A DNA stretch of 64,000 bases from the NCBI RefSeq assembly GCF_029784135.1, contig NC_073745.1:107797716-107861715 (forward strand). The letters run 5' to 3'. Under the pieces are notes generated by a model. The model made no database searches. It was not told the DNA's origin and saw only the letters and a list, made by a program, of their open reading frames with translations. Both the position numbers and the translations under genes were made by a program. Shown in pieces: positions 33,161-46,345 of this stretch (the stretch's first letter is position 1; the number at the start of each line of letters is the position of its first letter). This DNA is from Toxorhynchites rutilus septentrionalis. Its lineage: Eukaryota; Arthropoda; Insecta; Diptera; Culicidae.

Positions 33161-35270
33161 AAGTCGGAAGGGTCTTCATCAAACTACAATTATGGAACAA
33201 CAACAGAGCACGTTCTATCAAGAAGCTTTCCGTGAAATATCTAATAGAATCGACTCGACGGCAAATCGAACGAAGGCCACGAAATCAGAGTTCGCTAAAT
33301 CTTTTTTTTTTTCGAAATATGCGTCCAGTTAATAATTTTACATTATTAATGTATTCAAATTCATGGTAGTATCTTAAAATTCTATCGCTATACAAAAACA
33401 GTACGAACTAGCCCAATGTCTACTGGGAATGACAACCAATGCATCAGTTGCTAAGTAAACCGTTCCCTGAATATGGGATCGGTATCACCAGCTCCAAATA
33501 ATCGTTGTACTCATTCACACCCTGCGTATTAAGACATATCAACTAATGCTGCTAATCACGCCTGCAGTAGATTCGGACGGAAAACATGAACCGCAACTAT
33601 CCGCCGTATAATTACGCCTTGCCAGTGCCATGATTTTCGCCATTATAATCACCAAAACCGCCTCTCTTCTCACTCGCTCGCAAAATACACACCCAAAAAC
33701 TGCTGGCCCTCCGAAAGCACGTTTCGTCCCTAAACAAATTTTAAACTCTGACCCCTCATTAAAATTCATTTAGTCATTAGCCAGTGAACCGTTGGTGACA
33801 TGGCACTGTGGAGAACGCAGGACGAAAAAAATGCACCAGAACAAAAGCTCGCGCCCGGGTTCATTGTTCTTCTTCCACCTCAGGAAAAATGCAAAGATCC
33901 ATTAATTTCCACTTGGCCCCATCCGTGCGGTGTGTCGTTCGCGGTACCCTCTGGAGTGGAGTGCTTTTCCCCGAAAACGAAACACGAGAGAGCAAAAAAT
34001 CCTTCTTTGGCACGACATCAAAATGAGAAACGTGTACTTCGCTGGTGCCAGTTTGACACAAAAATTGCTACATACACGAGAATATATGGGCGCTCCTCCG
34101 TCAGGAGGGCAAACACAACTCGCGCCCTGATGCCGATATGGTGACCGAATTAAATCGCGATTAACTTCGTCTCGAAACATACATTCATTCGCCCCGAATG
34201 GCCCCGCCCGTAGGCCACAAAACATGCTAAGGACGAAACCGAAGAAAAGCTTGTCCCGGAGTGCAGTTAGGAAGTAAATCACTTCCCCACTACCGGCCGG
34301 CTTGCTGCCGCTGCTGGTGTCCCGAATCCGTTCCCCAAAGTCCGAAGAATATATCCGCACCAAACAGCACTACTGCGGCACAATGGCAAAGTTTCATGCA
34401 GAAAATGTGTATATTTAAAAGTTTCCTCTCCTTTGCTTTTTTTTTCAGTCCTTCCAGTGTGGTACGTACTATTTGCAATAACTCATGCAAGGGGAAACCA
34501 CCGTATCGGCAGGAGGGAGAGCGCTGGAGAAAAAAACACCATTCCCAAGCGGCAAGACTTGCCATGGACCATGGGCAACATTACGACCGGCACCATCGCC
34601 AATCCGCCTCGCGCCAAGATTCCATCTGAACAAGTTATCAAAGCATAACTCTGCGTTTCTTCAGCTCAAACAGCAGCCCTTCTGGACGGTGGTGAGGGGC
34701 TTTGAATCAGTGAATTAGTAGCCGGCAAACGGAGCGGTGGTTTGTGGAGATGCACCAATGATATAAAGCGGGATGTAAGTCTGTTGTGTTTGCATTCCTT
34801 GTTTAAATTTACATGGGATGCGATTCTCCGACTCGGAAGTAATGCCTTCCATTGGAAAGTCAGTATTGAAAGCTGGGGGAAGAAGGATGCTTTGTTTTCA
34901 ATTCTTAGCGCCGGATTCCAGTGAAAGAGACTATTATTTCGACCATTTGGGCATAAATAACAGATGCATTTGCGGGGAAGCGATTGCGATACAGTTTAAC
35001 TTACATTAGTGCAAAGCCAGCAGCCGCTCCATTCAAACCGTTCCTCCGAACGGTGAGGGTGGCGGTTTGGGATAGTAAATGTAGAGTACAGATTTCAAGA
35101 CGTGTGCTTTCAGGGAGATTCCGCTTTCTTCCGATGGGAATAATTTATGAGCTACACTTGTAAAGAATTACTTTGAATTGAGAACAAAGTCGATTTTTTT
35201 CAAATAAAAACGCTTGTGGTGCATTTGCTGCGTATCGGTGGATTGGACAAACTTCCCAAAAAATATGCGA
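33161..35270. other. Host-like non-coding region, GC-rich centre
   Basis: 33530-34760 is GC-rich and free of repeats seen elsewhere here. Overlapping frames exist on both strands (114 codons plus at 33800, 153 codons minus at 34363). None has recognisable domains, and opposing frames are expected by chance at this composition. It could be intron, UTR or regulatory DNA of a host gene. Confidence 0.4.
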
Positions 35271-36558
35271 TGAGTCTTGTGTATAGCACTGTGCTGCATG
35301 GGTTGAAAAGTCCCGGGATTTTTTATGAAAACAATCATTTTTTGGACAAAGAGCTGTGTTTATTCCTCAACATAGTTTTCTTCGAGGGCAACACACTTGG
35401 TATAGCGAGTTTCCAACATTTTGATTCTCTTTCTGTAGTACGAAACGTCTAAGTCAGGGTTTCTCAAAGAGGTCGATATCGACCCCTTGGGGTCGATCTC
35501 GGTTTCCTTGGGGTCGACGAAGTCTAAAAATCGACCCCTATTAACACAAATTCTCATTTGAAACTTTCAAGATACTGTCTAAGTTATATTACTTTCCTGA
35601 CCGTTAGTCTTGGTTTGGGCACCATTTAAGGAAATGGTTTTAAACTGTTTTATGGTCGATCTTGGATTTTTCTTTGATTTTATCGACAAGTTCGACGACA
35701 GGCCTGTTTGTGCGAGGTGCATCTTTGGCATCAAAAAAACCTGAACGTTATCGACAAAATCAAAATAGCAAGCAATTAGCTGTTACAATATCGGCACCGT
35801 AAATACCATTTACAATATCAGGCTTGCATTTTTCCCTTTTCAAAGAAAAACTAAAAAATGTACCGTTTGTTTACTTCATTGTTAACACCATGCAACTCAC
35901 AACTGAATGGAACAAACTAAAAACAGCAAAAGATTTTTTTTTATTGTGAAATGTCACCTTCACAAGGACCCTAACCCCTTAAATTGTTTGATCGATATCA
36001 CGCAAGATATTTATCACTAAAGCCAGCTATCAAGAAAATAATGGATTTCTCGCTTCCCAACCTAATATTATTGTTGCACTTTTCAGAACCTCAACGAGGC
36101 TCGACATATCGACATAAGTTTAATAATTTAAAAAGGATCAGAAAATCGGCAAGTACAAAAGCGTCATCCAGTTCGTGCGAGATAATGTGTTTGAGTGTAC
36201 CAGTCCTTCAGGCACATTTTGACTTGTGCTATATTTGGTCCATTTACTCGATTAAATAGAAGGCAGTCATGATCAAATTCACATGCTCCTTTTATTTTGC
36301 TGTATTTTGCTATATTACATACTTTTCTGCTGTTTATGAAAAAGTAACAGAGTAGATACCAAGACAACTCCAGGAAACATGTTACCGAAAAGTTATAAAT
36401 GTTCGATTTTCTTTGTTTTCTTTTTTAGCGAAGTATTACAAGAGGATTTTCCCAAGAGGATATCCTAAATTTACAAATTCCTCAATGAATAATAAATCCC
36501 TACAATATCACAACCATGGAAGAAGCCAATGTCAACGATGTAAGAAGAATTCATTACC

Positions 36559-36840
36559 TTCTGCACAGATGAGGAGCTTAAGCAGACGCTCAATCAATGC
36601 TATCAGAAGTTCTGGTTGCAACGCAAAATTGAAATACAGTATTATGGAACATTGTTGAAAAATATATTATCAATTTTCCATCTTCATACCTTCTTCAAAA
36701 AGGATTCAGTGTGCTTACAAACATTTTGACAAAACAGAAAAACGTTTGAAAATCAACGAACGAGGGGTTCAACTCACCAATATTGAACCGGAATTAGATA
36801 GATTGGTAGAAAATTACCAATTTCATCCATCACACTGGGT
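36559..36840 (+). pseudogene. hAT transposase C-terminal remnant
   Basis: Plus strand, two frames. FCTDEELKQTLNQCYQKFW and LQRKIEIQY run in the first frame. From 36651, VEKYIINFPSSYLLQKGFSV and LTNILTKQKN follow, then INERGVQLTNIEPELDRLVE after another shift. This order matches the C-terminal dimerisation (hATC) region of ZBED-type hAT transposases. The N-terminal BED finger and RNase H core are not recognisable upstream. Non-functional. Confidence 0.7.
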
Positions 36841-36971
36841 TTTTGCGATTTACTTTGCGATGTTTTGTTTAATTACCTACTTATAATTATTAATTACACT
36901 TGATATTAACCAATTTTAATGTCTATTCATTTTGTTGAATTTCGTTGAGAAAATGATGTCGAGTCATTTAA

Positions 36972-37550
36972 CCCTTTTTAACGCCGTGGCAACTATATTG
37001 GCCTCCACAAAATTATTATTTCAATATTTTTCTTATCCAAAGACTTCTAAAGCTAACTGGCAATACTCCATTTTTTCAGGACTGCTAAAAATTTACGATA
37101 TTCATTTGCGACTCATTTTTATGTGGAAAACTAAAATTGTAGAGCGCCGGCAGCCAATTCTGTTTAAATTAGTTAAAAATGCAACAAGTTGATAAAATTT
37201 TCACTGTAATCGTTTTATTTAGGATCTACTGTGTAAGCTCATGCAGTTTTTTCAATAAAATAAATGGTGTATTTGATGAAAAATTAAAAGCGTGAAAATG
37301 ATGAAACAGTCTTTAAAAAAATGTTTTTTCACTGCACTAGAAATATTTTAATATTTTAACCGAATGCGCAATAACTTTGAGCTGTGAGCTGTAAGCAATT
37401 TGACAATCAGTGTTTTTGGGGTTAACGGGCAGTGGCAACTATATTGCCACCATTTTTTCTACTTTTTCAATAGTTTATTTTGTATCAAAGGTTTACGTTC
37501 TCTGAAGTTTGAGTCGATTCCTTGCCTAGTTTCCTCGGCCTTCTAAAGGG
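36972..37550. mobile_element. 579-bp TTAA MITE (piggyBac-like ends)
   Basis: Ends CCCTTTTTAACGCCG and (inverted) CCCTTTAGAAGGCCG, flanked by TTAA at 36968-36971 and 37551-37554. GTGGCAACTATATTG(G/C)C occurs near both sides of the interior. A second, partial copy lies at 56392-56552. Confidence 0.8.
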
Positions 37551-38030
37551 TTAAATTTTTGGATTGTTACGTATTTCGTATATTTGAAGAAGTTTGGCTA
37601 TAGGGGTCTGAGGTATCACTTTATTCAGGGAAATTCAGGGTCTTTTGCCCGAAATAGTTTGATGAATCCCTGGTCTAAGTCCTCGATATATGCCTCAGTG
37701 CCTCTCTGCAGACTGCCTATTGGCCTCAGAAGTGTGGTGTGGCTCAAAACGAGTCGATGCACTTGTTTTACGATATCTGGATTCGTAGCCTCTTTTGGCC
37801 TTCCAGAGCGAGGTGCATCTGCGGTGCTTGTACGGCCCATTTTAAATTCACTAAACCACCGATAAACTGTTTTTCTCGAAGGAGAAGAAGTGGAATAACA
37901 TTTTGTCAACCACTGCATAGATTGTTCAGGTGTTTTTACCATCAAAAAACAATGTTTGATCAAAATACGATATTCCTTGTTTTCCGTTTTCTATACGAAT
38001 GCTCAGGTAGTTTGTGAACAAATAAACGAA

Positions 38031-39211
<1,181 letters not shown>

Positions 39212-39404
39212 AAGTCAAATATGCGCCGTTTTGTTCCCAAACTTGTTGCCATTTAGAAGGCAACTTCATTTTCCCCCCTTATAAAACCCCCCTCCTTATT
39301 TGCAAAAAAAATCAGACAGCCGGTTTTCGCTAGCCTTATTATCACCAAGAGCGTTTTGCATGGACTGAAAGAGATGATAATCACTTGGAGCCAGGTCCGG
39401 ACGA

Positions 39405-40682
39405 AAGGGTGTGGAAAAAACGCTGTAGAAAGTTATTTTTAAGGAATTATATCTTCAGCTTTCGCTTATAATCAGATAAGAGTGTATAGATCACGTTGGC
39501 CATGCTTCACTGTCAATTTTTCGTAAATTTGGAAAAATGTCGTCGAACGAAAAAGAGCGTCGTGAATTAATCCTGCGCACTCATTTCGAGAATCCAGAGT
39601 TGTCACATCGGGACATCGGTAAGATGCTGGGAATCGTTCAATCCACGGTCAGCAGAGTACTAAAACGATACTTCGAGAACCTAACCATCGACCGGAAGGT
39701 GAAGAACGGCAAAAATGGATGCTCCGTCAGTGAAAAAGATCACAAGCACGTAGTTAAGCAGTTTAGACGTGATCCGAGAAGCTCGGTCCGGGATGTCGCC
39801 AATAAGCTGAATTTGTCAAGTTCATTCGTCCAGCGGAACAAGCAACGGGAGGGCCTGCGTACATACAAGGTTCAGAAGGCTCCTAACCGCGACGAAAGGC
39901 AAAACATGGTGGGGAAGACGCGAGCCCGGAAGCTGTACACCGAAATGCTGACGAAGCCGCATTGCCTGGTAATGGACGAGGAAACCTACGTCAAAGCGGA
40001 CTTTCGTCAGCTGCCGGGCCTGTTGTTCTTCTCCGCAGAGAACAAATTCAGCGTTCCGGAGGAGATTCGCAAGCAGAAACTATCCAAGTTTGCCAAAAAG
40101 TACATGGTGCGGCAAGCGATCTGCTCTTGCGGAAAGCGGAGCGCCCCCTTCGTGATGACCGGCACGGTAAACGGGCAGGTTTACCTTAAGGAGTGCCTAC
40201 AGAAGCGCTTACTACCACTATTGAAGCAGCACGAGGGCCCGACCATCTTCTGGCCGGATCTCGCTTCGTGCCACTATTCAAAGGACGTGTTGGAGTGGTA
40301 CGAAGCCAACGGGGTCACCTTCGTGCCAAAGGAAATGAACCTGCCCAACGCGCCGGAGCTTCGCCCAATAGAGAAATATTGGGCGATTATGAAGCAGGCC
40401 CTCCGGAAGAACCCAAAAGTTGTCAAATCGGAGGCGGACTTCAAGAGAAAATGGATTTCTGTTCAAAAAAAACTACAACCTGACGTTGTACAGAACCTTA
40501 TGGACGGGGTAAAGAGGAAGGTGCGAGCATACGGGCTTGGGCTCGAAGTATGAATAAAAAGAAAATGCCAAAAGTTGTTTAATAGTTTTTATTTTACTGT
40601 CTAAAATTTTCAAAAAGATCGGTCTACTGGGCGAATTTCTACAGCGTTTTTTCCGTGATGCAATTTGATGTCACACACCCTT
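39405..40682 (+). mobile_element. ITmD37E-type transposon, copy 2
   Basis: The right terminus is the full AAGGGTGTGTGACATCAAAT-type repeat ending at 40682, followed by TA at 40683-40684. The left terminus reads AAGGGTGTG then GAAAAAACGCTGTAGAAA: about 20 bases (TCACATCAAATTGCATCACG in copy 3) are deleted from the left repeat. Inserted in the mariner M1 catalytic region at its TA. Confidence 0.9.
39537..40553 (+). CDS. DD37E transposase, uninterrupted ORF
   Basis: 338-residue cut-and-paste transposase, uninterrupted from ATG 39537 to TGA 40551. N-terminal paired helix-turn-helix (LSHRDIGKMLGIVQSTVSRV at about residues 23-42; SSVRDVANKLNLSSSFVQR at about 82-100). Catalytic Asp in VMDEETYVK, second Asp in FWPDLASCHYS, Glu in PIEKYWA, with exactly 37 residues between the last two. 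Length fits IS630/Tc1/mariner transposases of the mosquito ITmD37E group. The ORF is open, but the element's damaged left terminal repeat probably prevents this copy from moving, though it might act in trans. Compared with copy 3 it reads R for W in the YMVRQAI segment, a conserved-site change that could affect activity. Confidence 0.93.
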   Translation: MSSNEKERRELILRTHFENPELSHRDIGKMLGIVQSTVSRVLKRYFENLTIDRKVKNGKNGCSVSEKDHKHVVKQFRRDPRSSVRDVANKLNLSSSFVQRNKQREGLRTYKVQKAPNRDERQNMVGKTRARKLYTEMLTKPHCLVMDEETYVKADFRQLPGLLFFSAENKFSVPEEIRKQKLSKFAKKYMVRQAICSCGKRSAPFVMTGTVNGQVYLKECLQKRLLPLLKQHEGPTIFWPDLASCHYSKDVLEWYEANGVTFVPKEMNLPNAPELRPIEKYWAIMKQALRKNPKVVKSEADFKRKWISVQKKLQPDVVQNLMDGVKRKVRAYGLGLEV

Positions 40683-41569
40683 TATACGGTGAGTGCAATA
40701 GGATATCCAATCCGAGCTCCCGGAGCTTCTGGCGGGTCATCAAAGATGTGTGAGACCGAGCGTTGTCATGGTGGAAAACAACACCATTCCTATTGATCAT
40801 TTCTGGTCGCTTCTGGTCAATCGCCTGCTTCAAACGGTCAAGCTGCTCACAGTAGAGAACCGAGTTGAGGGTCTGGCCATAGTTGAGCAGATCATAGTGG
40901 ATGATTCCCTTCCAATCCCACCAAACACACAGCAAAACCTTCCTGGCCGTCAATCCGGGCTTGACGATGGTTTGTGCCGGCTCGCCGCGCTTCGACCACG
41001 ACTTTTTACGCTTTAGGTTGTCGTACGTGATCCACTTTTCATCACCAATCACCATCTTCTTCACAAATGGGTCGAGTTCGTTCCGTTTCAGCAGTACATC
41101 ACAGGCGTTGATTTGGTCTGAAAGATTTTTTTGCGTCAACTCGTGTGGCACCCATACATCCAGCTTTTTTTGGAATCCAATCTTCCGCAAATGGTTCCAA
41201 ACGGTTTTATGGTCTATACCCAGTTCCTGAGCAATCGAGCGAGTACTCACATGCTGTGCGAATAGTTACAGTATCGGGTCCATAAACTACACGAATTTTT
41301 TCGGCCGCCTTCGTTGCAGTTTTACCTCGCAGGTAGTAAAAACGTAAAGTATGGCGAATTTCTTGCTTGGACGACTCCATCTTTGATGCGCTATAACTTA
41401 AGACTGAAAAGGACAATCACAACACTGTCAAAACGATACTTGCAGCAAAGATTGTCGTCTTTAAATAGCCGTATAGTATGACCCGATGCGATAAGTACAA
41501 CACAAGATATGTTTAAGTGTTGCCATATATTGACAATATACGACATTTCTTTTTCCCCAACCCAATATT

Positions 41570-41665
41570 ATTTTATTCATTGTGATGAATTGTTATGGAG
41601 TGCTGAGATCGATTTATGCAAATATCTCGTAAATCCATCAGGGAATAACTGAGCAATAATTGTAA
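41570..41665. repeat. Short repeat Y
   Basis: TTATGGAGTGCTGAGATCGA-TTTATGCAAATATCTCGTAAATCCATCA resembles 46122-46190 and, inverted, 61240-61325. 41666-41985 holds no recognised feature. Confidence 0.5.
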
Positions 41666-41989
41666 GTACATGAGTAGGGTGACCATCTGTCCTGAATTAG
41701 CAGGACATGTCCTGATTTTGAGATCTATTTGGGGCGTCCTGATTTATTTTTCACAATCTAGCCTCTGTCTTATTTTTATGAGAAATTTAATTTTGTTGCA
41801 GAATCAGAATTATTTTCAATGTATTATGTTTATGAGTAGCATCTTTTCCATTGAAGACCACAGTTTTGTGAGCATATCCAGAGTAGCAGTTGGATCTTCC
41901 ACGAGATTTTTCAACTGCTTTCATTTAGAGATTTTGTTTCACTGGTCACGGTGATGTTTTTGTGTTTTTGTTCGATATTCCAAGTTAAT

Positions 41990-43910
41990 TTTTTGACGTA
42001 GAACTACGTCTTTCATTAAGGGTACCAAATTAGAAAACAGGTCACGTTTTTAAGAAATAAAGTTAATATTAATAATTATTTTTGCCGCGAACGGGTTTTG
42101 GCGATTTACATACCAAACGAATCGGAAATTCCCTAAGTTTTGTTTGATATGCAATCACTTCAATTAAAATTTTTTTATTGTAGTGTATAGCATATCAATA
42201 AATTGATGAAAATTGGAAGCATTCCCATATCCTCATATATTTGTTCTATACATTTGTGTGCTTTCCCGAACAGAACTGTCAATGACGAGCAACAAAGGGG
42301 AAATCGTAAGATGTAAAGTCTCCGTGAACAAAGGAAAAGAAGAAGCATGAAGGGGAATATTTGCCTAGAGTATAAACAGTTGATCTCGCTGAAGCAAACT
42401 TTCATTATTCGTCGACTGCGCAATATCGTTGCTGGGCGAGCCGGACGGCGAGGGATCGAATGCCTTTCTCAATGCAATGGGGGTGGAGGAGTAATATGAT
42501 GGATAAAGTAAAGTTTTTCAAGGGCCTGAAGAAGTTGAAAGTCTCTCTAATTCAACAAGCAAGGAAAGAAGGCAAACTTTCAGTTTCGATTAAGGTTCTG
42601 AGCTACACAATTGTGTGGGCAATCATCAAACTAGGTTATCGTCAGCTCACCAAGAAAATCAATGTTCTGGAATTTTGTCAGTCATTTGGTTTCGAATAAC
42701 GGTAGAAAAACTCTCTCCACAAAGGATGACAGCTAAGCTAATCTAGACTGGCAATTCCAACAGAAAGGGTTTCTGTTGAGAAGAGCGCAAAACGGAGATA
42801 AGTGTGTGTATATTAAGTTGCTTCACGCCATCGAGATATGGATATTTGTATGCCTACCTGTGTGCTTCATAACCCGTACGTAAAAATAGTGCATCTTCGC
42901 TACGCTGAAACCCCATTTGTAACTGCTCCCGTGTGCATTGGCCCTGTAACGATGCAACAATCGCCTATTTTTTTATGCTATTATTGACGATTGTTTGGTG
43001 ATAATGCCGTAATGATAAATATAAACATGGAAGGGAGATAACGGGAGGGAAATATTTGCGCTAGGGTATTAGTAATGAATCTCTGCTGAGGCAAATATTC
43101 GGCTTTTTTTCCAAGCAGTTGTCATCATAAAGGCTTCCTTGGTGCTTTTGACATTACATCAATGCATTGAAATGACGCTTTGGTGAAGCAGGTGTTAAGG
43201 TAGGGCACCAAGAAATTATTTGGGGAATACCAAATTATAATAAGTTATTAATTTATATGGGTGCGCGTGCTAGTCACAAAACTGCTTTCAACTAGGATTG
43301 CATTTGCGCTATCTTGATCATAGTGAAGCAATGCTACTCTTTTCGAGGTTGTTGAGATTAACAGATAGAGTTTATTTCGTTTATTTAGTCACCAAGAAAT
43401 TAAATGTCGTTCTGGAATTTGGTATGTGATTTGGTTTCGCTTTCCAGTAGCAAGACTTTCTCCACTAAGGATGACAGTTGCGCTTATCTCGAGCATGTGT
43501 TATTCTGCGAGCACAAGAATGAATCATCAAACAATTATTTTCACGATGTGCTCGATTTTCGATTTTCAATTTGTACCCCCTATATGTTCCCGAAAGACGT
43601 AATTCTACGTCAAAACGGTACCCTATCACTAACCGACAAATTTCGGGAAGGTCTAGAAAATTACCAGGGAACTCGCTTATCTCGAGCATGTGTTATTCTG
43701 CGAGCACAAGAATGAATCATCAAACAATTATCGTCAAATGATTCTACAATAAAAAAAAAACATTTCAGGGCGATCAAACTGGTAGAATGGTTATTTCAAA
43801 ATTTTCATAGCATTATACAATAATATTCGCCATTAAAAACAAGCGACTTGAATTAAACTAAGTGTAGTTCTACGTCAACAACGCGGCCGTGTCTTGAACA
43901 CAACCTCCTA
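41990..43910 (+). mobile_element. G family element, copy G4 (most complete)
   Basis: Left end TTTTTTGACGTAGAACTACG-TCTTTCATTAAGGGT at 41991; right end GTGTAGTTCTACGTCAACAA-CGCGGCCGTGTCTTG to about 43908. About 1.9 kb, longer than G3. It contains the unoccupied TTAA (near 43194) that is occupied by the TTAA transposon in G2, and the unoccupied GCCTAGAGTATA that carries the hairpin MITE in G3. It carries its own 190-base duplication at 43481-43730. No transposase frame. Confidence 0.8.
43481..43730 (+). repeat. 57-bp direct repeat flanking a 136-bp insert
   Basis: CGCTTATCTCGAGCATGTGT...ACAATTA occurs at 43481-43537 and 43674-43730. Between them lies a segment ending in the GACGTAATTCTACGTC palindrome and ACCAGGGAACT. 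The same segment stands alone at 46208-46345 with about 97 percent identity. Confidence 0.75.
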
Positions 43911-45215
43911 TTTTTTTTTTTAATTCCTAAACGAAAATGTTATTTCACCAACGAACTGCGCCAAAAGTACACCTTTTTCCGAAAAAAACCGTCATCCGCA
44001 AATTGATCACCGGGGTTTTTAAAAAAAATAAAAGTATTATTTGATTGAATTTCAATTTTTTTATAACATCTGTGGGTGCTTTTCGTCAGTGGTTCCCATC
44101 AAATCGCTTATAGAAAAAGATAATTTTTAAGCAATTTATGCTTAAAAAATATCATTTTCTGAACAGAAAATTTCCATGGCAAACAAACATATGTTCAACA
44201 AATCAAAACGATACTAATCGACGCTAAACATATCATTTCACATTCAGTTGATTCTTTACGAATTGAAAAACTAATCAGATAGTTAAAATTACTATTAAAA
44301 CATATGAGAAAAATAAATTTTACAAAAAAAGCACAATGCAAGACAACTATTTTCATAACCAGACAACCAATGTTGCGGCATAGTTTTCTCGGAAACGGCT
44401 GAACTGAATTGGACACAAAAATTTCATTTGAAAGCTCACTTCCTTTCCTTTGAGAACCGTTCAAAGTTTTATCGGAATCGGTTCACGGGTTCCGAAGATA
44501 ATTTATGGCCGGAAACAAGTTCTGGGGCCATAAATTCCAGAACCCAAAACAACACATTGTGGGCTAACTTATCTGTAATGGTGATGAATTCAAGACTATG
44601 ACGTAACCCATATATGTTCCGGATCAGGTCTCAGTGGATGTGACCACTTTATGGCTAGAACCAAATCCCATCATTATTATTAATATATAACCATAGGTAA
44701 AGAAACCAGTGATTTTCCAAACTAACGTTGAGGAGAATTTGTGAACAAAACATTGCATAAAATTTTATAACCTTGGCACCAGTACTGGTTTTAAAAAATA
44801 ATTGTGTATAGATTAAACAAAACATTTCAGAAATATTTACATTGTTCTGAAAATCATGATCAATTTGTCCCCGATTTACGGTATCATTATACTCGATATT
44901 TGATGACTCTGAAACCAGCAAAAAATCTCCAGTGCTTGTAAAAAGACAGAATCCATCATCTCCGGACTATTTTCACCGCATGGATCGCCCAAGAAATATG
45001 TTAAATAAATAAATTTTACGTGTTTTTATTTATTTCTAACTCAAAGAATCATAATGGTTTGGTTATAATCGTAACTGTGACAGGTGTCCTGATTTACAAC
45101 TCCGGCCAGATGGTATACATGAGCCATGTCTTCAATTTCGACCAATCAGAAGGGGATATTTCCGTTAGGATAGGGATTGAGATTTTTTAATTGTTCGGTA
45201 GTTAGTTTCTTGACA
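43911..45215. other. Repetitive-looking, no gene
   Basis: 44380-44640 has the style of dispersed mosquito repeats (TTCTCGGAAACGGCTGAACT, TTCAAAGTTTTATCGGAATC), but no second copy is in this window. No coding signal. Confidence 0.3.
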
Positions 45216-45217
45216 TA

Positions 45218-46090
45218 CCGTTTTGTCTCACATTCCGAACACTTAAGCTTTGATGGCCATTAAATAATGTCTCATTACTCAAAATGCTACTATTTCGCGA
45301 AATATATTTGATTTTTGGATACAATAGAGCCTTCTTTTTCATTTGCCTACAATAAAATTGATTTACAAATACATATACATGGTGAAAAACTAAAAATATG
45401 TTCAATCACTTTTGTCTCAAATTCCGAACAGCTAGCCTTTTTTGGAAAAATGTTATGCTCGCCAAAAAATTGGATTTTGCTTTTGTAATTCTTGATTGTA
45501 TTTGTTTCTTATAGTTTACATGGCTTCGGGACCAAAGGTGCTATATCGGTATCGATACTTGTAAATGATGTTAAAATGAAGTCTATAACCCAAAAAATGT
45601 CGGGGTTTTGAATATTGAATTATTTATAACATTAAAGTTCAGTAAATTCACATTTAAAAATGAAGTGTTCGCAATTTAAATCATGCGTAGAAACATGATT
45701 CCAAACACTAATTTTAATGAATATTTCTGCATAAAATATCATTTTATTTCATCCATTTATTGCAGAGTCTTACAATTTCCAGCACTTAACATGAAAACAA
45801 CAAACAAAATAGTTCAAAAAACTACAAAAACTGTAAAATCAACGATGCTTGTTTTTTACAGAATTTGCTAACGCAAACATTTTATCTTCGGTTTTGACTG
45901 CCACTTTTTTGCAAATGCTTAATATTATAAATGTATCGATACCTGAAAATGATGTTCAAATGAAGACTATAACCCAAAGAATTTCAGGGTTTTGATTATT
46001 CAATTATTAATAACAATAAAGTTCAGTAAATTTACAATTGAAAATGAAGAGTTTGGAATTTGAGACTGTTCGGAATATGAGACAAAACGG
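45218..46090. mobile_element. 873-bp MITE with CCGTTTTGTCTCA ends, TA target
   Basis: Inverted ends CCGTTTTGTCTCACATTCCG and CCGTTTTGTCTCATATTCCG, bordered by TA. Inside, a direct repeat of about 105 bases (45558-45664 and 45949-46050) shares TATAACCCAAA-AAT-TC and AATAAAGTTCAGTAAATT-type blocks. TTTGTCTCAAATTCCGAACA also recurs near 45410. No ORF of note. Confidence 0.8.
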
Positions 46091-46207
46091 TATATTATTT
46101 AATTCAATGTAAAAAAATATTATGGAGTGCCAAAATCGATTGACGCAAAAATCTCATCAATCCATCATGAAATGACTGAGTATTAGGCGTTTGAAATTGG
46201 ACAATTT

Positions 46208-46345
46208 TCACGATGTGCTCGATTTTCGATTTTCAATTTGTACCCCCTATATGTTCCCGAAAGACGTAATCCTACGTCAAAACGGTACCCTATCACTAAC
46301 CGACAAATTTCGGGAAGGTCTATAAAATTACCAGGGAACTCGCCT
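46208..46345 (+). repeat. GACGTAATCCTACGTC end segment
   Basis: Near-identical to the 43538-43673 insert, including TTGTACCCCCTATATGTTCC and CTATCACTAACCGACAAATT. 46346-46735 shows nothing recognisable. Confidence 0.7.

Larger units (their letters stand above)
35455..37672 (+). mobile_element. hAT element, decayed, inside mariner M2
   Basis: Ends CAGGGTTTCTCAAAG and (inverted) CAGGGATTCATCAAAC. Flanked by the 8-bp duplication GTCTAAGT (35447-35454, 37673-37680). GTCGATATCGACCCCTTGGG near the left end is typical of hAT families with GTCG-rich subterminal sequence. A decayed transposase C-terminus lies at 36559-36840, and a TTAA MITE is inserted at 36972-37550. Confidence 0.9.
35285..38030 (-). 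mobile_element. mariner relic M2, internally deleted, split by hAT
   Basis: Minus strand. The N-terminal piece 37987-37681 reads ENKEYRILIKHCFLMVK, YRWFSEFKMGRTSTADAPRS, then VHRLVLSHTTLL; the start appears to be ACG in place of ATG at about 37985. The C-terminal piece 35446-35360 reads YYRKRIKMLETRYTKCVALE and ENYVEE-stop. TEAYIED at the end of the first piece joins DVSYYRKR of the second in frame once the hAT element and its duplication are removed, so the mariner had already lost its catalytic centre (about 200 residues). A terminal-repeat-like GGGTTGAAAAGTCCCGGGA lies at 35297-35315. Confidence 0.85.

Noticed and set aside
33800..34363. Overlapping 114- and 153-codon frames on opposite strands
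   Set aside because: GC-rich DNA gives long opposing frames by chance; no domain, splice or homology support.
40193..40483. Alternate-frame ORFs within the DD37E transposase (also minus 40278-40466)
   Set aside because: Shadows of the true 338-codon frame.
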